This document shows positions 5,388 through 7,811 of a DNA stretch of 7,811 nt, in pieces. Both the position numbers and the translations under genes were made by a program. The number at the start of each line of letters is the position of its first letter. Position 1 is the stretch's first letter. The notes under the pieces were generated by a model. That model saw only the letters and a list, made by a program, of their open reading frames with translations. It had not been told where the DNA came from and did no database searches. The stretch comes from Rhizobium sp. Q54 (GTDB lineage Bacteria > Pseudomonadota > Alphaproteobacteria > SMXS01): contig CAMBYA010000098.1 of assembly GCA_945872035.1 (NCBI GenBank), positions 1 to 7,811 of the forward strand, in the 5' to 3' direction.

Positions 5388-7595
5388 ATGAACGAACAGT
5401 CCGAAACAAGACGCCGCAGCCTGCTGTCCCTGTATGGCATGTGGGGCGGGCAAAACCAGGAAGAGGCGTCCTTCCGCGACCTGTTCAGTCTGCTCTGGCG
5501 CCGGCGCTGGATCGTCGTCGCGACCATGTTCGTTATCTGCGCCGGCACCGTCATCGGGCTTTGGATGACCACGCCGAAATTTCAGGCGACGGCGATGATC
5601 CTGATCGAGCCGCGCGTCAACCGCGTTGCCGAGTCCACCTCGGTGCTGTCGAACCTGCCGGCCGATTTCGAGACCGTGCAGACCGAGGTGGAGGTCATTG
5701 CCTCTTTCGGCCTGCTTCAGAAGGTGGTGCGCGACCTCCACCTGACCAGGGATCCGGAGTTCAACTGGAGCCTCAGGCCGGTCTGGTTCGGCCGGCGATT
5801 GATCAATGACCTGTTCTCGGGTGATGAGCCGCCGGCGACGCAGGAGCAGCTCGAACGCGATGCGACGAATGCCCTGGTCGGGTCGACCTTCGTCGCCAGC
5901 AGCGGCCGCAGCCGTGTGCTGTCGCTGACCGTCGAGGCGGAATCGCCCGAGAAGGCGGCCCGGCTGGCGAACGCGGTCTCCGACGCCTACCTGGTGTCGC
6001 AGCTCGACGCCAAGTTCGAAGCGACACAGCGGACATCGACCTGGCTCAACAAGCGGCTGGCCGAGCTCAAGGAGCAGGTCCGCGCATCCGAACAGGCAGT
6101 CGAGGTGTACCGCCAGGAAGCTGGTCTCATCGAGGGCAAGGGTGCCTCGCTGTCGACCGCCGACCAGATGATGTCGCTCAACAACCAGATCGTGCTGGCG
6201 GGCACCCAGCGCGCCGAGGCCGAGGCTCGATTGTCCAGTGTGCGCTCGGTCATGGGCAACCCGGAGGCCATGAGTTCCGTCTCGGTGATCATGGGCAACG
6301 ACATGATTCAGCGCCTGAAGGGCGAGGAGGCCACGCTGCGGCGCAACGTGGCATCGCTCAGCCAGCGCTATGGACCCAAGCATCCGCAGATTCTGCAGGC
6401 CGAGGTCGAGCTGGCCGACATCCAGCAGAAGATGGCCCTCGAGACGTCCAAGATCGTGGCGTCGCTGGAAAGCGACGTCGCCATGGCGCGGTCTCGCGAG
6501 AACTCACTGATCGGTGCCCAGAACCGGCTCGAATCCAACATGTCGAGCCAGAACCAGCGCGGCATCAAGCTGCGCGAACTGACGCGCGAGGCCGAAGCCA
6601 ACCGGGCGCTGATGGAAACCTTTCTCGGCCGCTTCAAGGAACTCAGCGACCAGAGCAACATGCAGACCACCGACGCGCGGGTGATCTCGCGGGCGCAGCC
6701 GCCCTCCGTGCCCAGTTCGCCGCGGACCAACTTCGTCCTGTTCCTTGCGCTGATGGCGTCCGCCGGCATCGGCGTTGCCCTCGCGGTAGTGGTGGAACGG
6801 CTGGACAGCGGCGTGCACACCGGCCGCGACATCGAGCGCTGGACCGGCCTGCCGGTACTGACCATCGTACCCGAGCTGAAGGGCAAGAGCGTGCCCGCCA
6901 GCAAGCCGCAGCAGGTTGTCGCCTCGCCCATGTCCAGGTACACGGAAAGCTACCGCAACCTGCTTGTCGGGCTGAATCTGTCAAACGTGGACAATCCGCC
7001 CAAGATCATCGCCGTTACCTCGGCCAATCCGGCGGAAGGCAAGACGGTCACCAGCATCTCGCTGGCGGCCACGGCGGCGGCGACCGGCAAGCGGGTGCTG
7101 ATCATGGACTGCGACCTGCGGCGGCCGCGGCTGCACCAGGAGTTGGGCGTATCGCGTGGCCCCGGTCTCGTCGACTATCTGGCGGGCCAGGCCGAACTCG
7201 AGCAGGTAATGCGGACGGACGAGCGCTTCAACTTCCAGTACATCACGGCCGGTAGCGAGTCCCAGAACGTGCTGAGCCTGATCGAATCCCAGAAGCTGCG
7301 GTCGCTGCTCACGCAGATGAAGCCGCATTTCGGGCTGGTCGTCATCGACACGCCGCCGGTGCTGGCGGTCTCCGATGCCAAGGTGATCGCCGAGCGCTGC
7401 GATTCCGTCGTGTTCGCGGTGCGTTGGGGCAAGACCTCGCGCAACACCCTGATCGACGGCCTCAAGCACCTCGAAGGCAATGCCGCGCCGGTGGCCGGCG
7501 TGGTGATGACGCGCGCCGACATGGACAAGCTGTCATCCTACCAATACGGCACCACGTATTACGGCAAGGCGTACAAGAGCTATTATTCGTCCTGA
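5388..7595 (+). CDS. Wzc-like polysaccharide co-polymerase with fused tyrosine autokinase (BY-kinase)
   Basis: This inner-membrane protein of 735 residues would regulate chain polymerisation and transfer to the OPX protein. The Wzz domain begins near residue 27. The first membrane helix is at about 41-59 (WIVVATMFVICAGTVIGLW). A long periplasmic part with coiled-coil segments (about 208-425) follows. The Pro-rich AQPPSVPSSPR (436-446) precedes a second helix at about 449-469. The cytoplasmic kinase has Walker A SANPAEGKT (545-553, K552), Walker A' IMDCDLRRP (572-580, D574 and D576), and Walker B VVIDTPP (651-657, D654). The C-terminal tail carries seven tyrosines (718, 720, 724, 725, 729, 732, 733), the autophosphorylation cluster. 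Two oddities are Ala549 where Walker A often has Gly, and Leu526 in place of the last Arg of EX2RX2R. The reading frame opens at 5163, but residues before the ATG at 5388 have no family character and overlap the OPX gene. The ribosome site is weak (AAGG, 13 nt upstream). No cognate phosphatase is visible. Confidence 0.92.
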   Translation: MNEQSETRRRSLLSLYGMWGGQNQEEASFRDLFSLLWRRRWIVVATMFVICAGTVIGLWMTTPKFQATAMILIEPRVNRVAESTSVLSNLPADFETVQTEVEVIASFGLLQKVVRDLHLTRDPEFNWSLRPVWFGRRLINDLFSGDEPPATQEQLERDATNALVGSTFVASSGRSRVLSLTVEAESPEKAARLANAVSDAYLVSQLDAKFEATQRTSTWLNKRLAELKEQVRASEQAVEVYRQEAGLIEGKGASLSTADQMMSLNNQIVLAGTQRAEAEARLSSVRSVMGNPEAMSSVSVIMGNDMIQRLKGEEATLRRNVASLSQRYGPKHPQILQAEVELADIQQKMALETSKIVASLESDVAMARSRENSLIGAQNRLESNMSSQNQRGIKLRELTREAEANRALMETFLGRFKELSDQSNMQTTDARVISRAQPPSVPSSPRTNFVLFLALMASAGIGVALAVVVERLDSGVHTGRDIERWTGLPVLTIVPELKGKSVPASKPQQVVASPMSRYTESYRNLLVGLNLSNVDNPPKIIAVTSANPAEGKTVTSISLAATAAATGKRVLIMDCDLRRPRLHQELGVSRGPGLVDYLAGQAELEQVMRTDERFNFQYITAGSESQNVLSLIESQKLRSLLTQMKPHFGLVVIDTPPVLAVSDAKVIAERCDSVVFAVRWGKTSRNTLIDGLKHLEGNAAPVAGVVMTRADMDKLSSYQYGTTYYGKAYKSYYSS

Positions 7596-7626
7596 GCGCC
7601 GGGGATTGCAGGCAGTGTCCACCGTC

Positions 7627-7811
7627 ATGAACGAGGCTTCGCGCGAACCATCGGCAGGCGAACTGGACGTGCTGTTTGTGATGCCGAACTTCCTCGTCGG
7701 TGGCGCCGAGCGGGTCACCTATCTGCTCGCCAACGAGTTGGCAGCGCGCGGCCTGCGGGTGGGTATCGCCGCCTATGAGATGAAGGGCGAGTTCCTCGAC
7801 CATGTCGATCC
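7627..7811 (+). CDS. Glycosyltransferase, GT-B fold (GT4-like), N-terminal part only
   Basis: The frame is open to the window edge and gives 61 codons. The translation LDVLFVMPNFLVGGAERVTY followed by LLANELAARG is the characteristic N-terminus of GT4-family glycosyltransferases: a first beta strand, a Gly-Gly-Ala-Glu loop and an amphipathic helix. Such enzymes transfer a sugar from a nucleotide donor to a lipid-linked acceptor on the cytoplasmic side of the membrane. It starts 31 nt after the kinase stop, on the same strand, so it very likely belongs to the same operon and helps build the repeat unit. An in-frame GTG at 7615 with GGGGA 9 nt upstream is an alternative start that would add four residues. 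Donor and acceptor cannot be predicted from this fragment, and the catalytic C-terminal half is outside the window. Confidence 0.82.
   Translation, partial: MNEASREPSAGELDVLFVMPNFLVGGAERVTYLLANELAARGLRVGIAAYEMKGEFLDHVD

Noticed and set aside
5310..6383. 357-codon minus-strand frame opposite the kinase
   Set aside because: It is antisense to a clear Wzz/BY-kinase gene, with composition of a GC-bias shadow and no motif.
1..7811. tRNA, rRNA, CRISPR array, insertion sequence or attachment site
   Set aside because: No cloverleaf, regularly spaced repeats, transposase or terminal inverted repeats were recognised on either strand.

Overview
The window is GC-rich DNA with strong third-position GC bias, which is why long shadow ORFs lie opposite the real genes. 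The gene types fit a Gram-negative proteobacterium: a Wzx/Wzy-type polysaccharide export cassette with an outer-membrane barrel, a divergent UDP-galactose 4-epimerase, and a cytochrome P450 paired with an AhpD/CMD-family protein. An alphaproteobacterium is my best guess, but no rRNA or lineage marker is present to prove it.

Layout. Bases 1-158 are a leader with two abutting palindromes, a hairpin and a perfect Shine-Dalgarno. They precede a two-gene operon on the + strand: a soluble bacterial cytochrome P450 (159-1454) and a carboxymuconolactone decarboxylase/AhpD-like protein (1465-2055). A 105-bp convergent gap follows, then galE on the - strand (2161-3147). A 237-bp divergent control region (3148-3384) separates galE from a + strand polysaccharide export cluster. 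That cluster holds an outer-membrane beta-barrel protein (3385-4683), a short OPX/Wza-like periplasmic protein (4703-5251), a Wzc-like co-polymerase fused to a tyrosine autokinase (5388-7595), and the first 61 codons of a GT-B glycosyltransferase cut by the window edge (7627-7811).

How the genes fit together. GalE would supply UDP-galactose. The glycosyltransferase and genes beyond the edge would build the repeat unit. The Wzc-like protein would control polymerisation and hand the chain to the OPX protein. This OPX protein ends right after its SLBB domain, so it lacks the C-terminal helix with which Wza crosses the outer membrane. The adjacent barrel, about 18 strands by eye, is the natural candidate for the missing pore. 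This is a composite translocon like the Wza/Wzp pairs described in Myxococcus xanthus. The P450/CMD pair has no visible link to the polysaccharide genes.

Most worth a second look: the barrel plus truncated OPX pair; the export-operon leader, where mutually exclusive RNA pairings include one that covers the Shine-Dalgarno; an 18-bp near-palindrome in the divergent promoter region; tandem hairpins between the OPX and kinase genes; and changed residues in the kinase (EX2RX2R and Walker A) and in the AhpD-like motif.
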